From the NCBI GenBank assembly GCA_007121055.1, contig SKMM01000342.1, positions 1 to 5,499 of the forward strand: a stretch of 5,499 nt of DNA, written 5' to 3'. Below the pieces are notes generated by a model. The model saw only the letters and a list, made by a program, of their open reading frames with translations. It was not told the origin of the DNA and did no database searches. Below, in pieces: positions 5,389 through 5,499 of the stretch. This stretch comes from Paracoccaceae bacterium (GTDB lineage: Bacteria > Pseudomonadota > Alphaproteobacteria > Rhodobacterales > Rhodobacteraceae). The number at the start of each line of letters is the position of its first letter. The stretch's first letter is position 1. The position numbers and the translations under genes are program-made.

Positions 5389-5499
5389 TAAGTTCAACAG
5401 CTAGAAGCGCAAGTAATTGATATTGTTTAGGCTGAGAGCCCAGTTTTGCCACAACGAGGCCGTTTCAGAAGGGTGTTTTCAGGCTCAGGGCTTCGAAGA
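5389..5499. other. Lower-GC segment at the right edge
   Basis: Bases 5391-5499 contain 52 G or C of 109 (about 48 percent), a sharp fall from the strongly GC-rich sequence before. It includes an AT-rich patch at 5411-5429 and T-runs at 5443-5446 and 5476-5479. On the minus strand a frame enters from the right edge and stops at 5465-5467 after FEALSLKTPF. That is too short to identify, but could be the tail of a gene (for example a transposase) lying to the right. Two partly similar 12-base stretches, AGGCTGAGAGCC (5429-5440) and AGGCTCAGGGCT (5481-5492), lie here. The segment may be promoter DNA, an insertion boundary or acquired DNA. Confidence 0.4.

Noticed and set aside
5056..5397. Open frames of 95-113 codons on both strands after dctD
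   Set aside because: The translations are low in complexity with no motif, no ribosome site is convincing, and codon third positions do not match the real genes.
5393..5426. Promoter in the AT-rich patch near the right edge (TTCAAC with TAATTG or TATTGT)
   Set aside because: The spacers would be 15 or 22 bases and the box matches are poor.

Overview
This is a very GC-rich window with four complete genes and one partial gene, all on the plus strand and densely packed. The protein signatures point to an alphaproteobacterium, most likely of the Rhodobacterales/Rhodobacteraceae: a BktB-like thiolase, separate small PurS and PurQ subunits, and a DctB/DctD pair whose DctD has lost the sigma-54 contact loop. 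The lineage is inferred from protein character and composition. It was not tested by a search.

Layout: (1) 1-572 is the 3' half of a biosynthetic/BktB-like thiolase, whose start lies left of the window. (2) 573-922 is a 350-base gene-free stretch with several dyads, a candidate promoter and an 11-base-spaced direct repeat just before purS. (3) 923-1844 holds purS and purQ, two subunits of the three-part FGAM synthase (step 4 of purine synthesis). The large subunit purL is not in the window. (4) An 85-base gap contains a good sigma-70-type promoter whose -10 box lies only 6 bases from the dctB ATG, suggesting a leaderless mRNA. (5) 1930-5065 encodes DctB (membrane sensor histidine kinase) and DctD (response regulator with AAA+ and Fis-type HTH), 19 bases apart and surely co-transcribed. 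(6) 5066-5499 has no convincing gene. It holds a small hairpin after dctD, a longer inverted repeat, and an abrupt fall in GC over about the last 110 bases.

How it works together: purS-purQ supply ammonia transfer and scaffold functions to PurL. DctB should sense C4-dicarboxylates (or similar acids) in the periplasm and phosphorylate DctD at Asp55. No dctPQM/dctA transporter is visible, so the target must lie outside the window.

The most notable observation is in DctD. The receiver, Walker A, arginine fingers, sensor II and HTH are all kept, but the GAFTGA loop needed to engage sigma-54 is absent (the segment is about 6 residues shorter than usual) and the Walker B Asp-Glu pair reads Glu-Asp. 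The protein is therefore probably not a classical sigma-54 activator. Precedents are R. capsulatus NtrC and HupR, which also lack GAFTGA and work with the sigma-70 polymerase.
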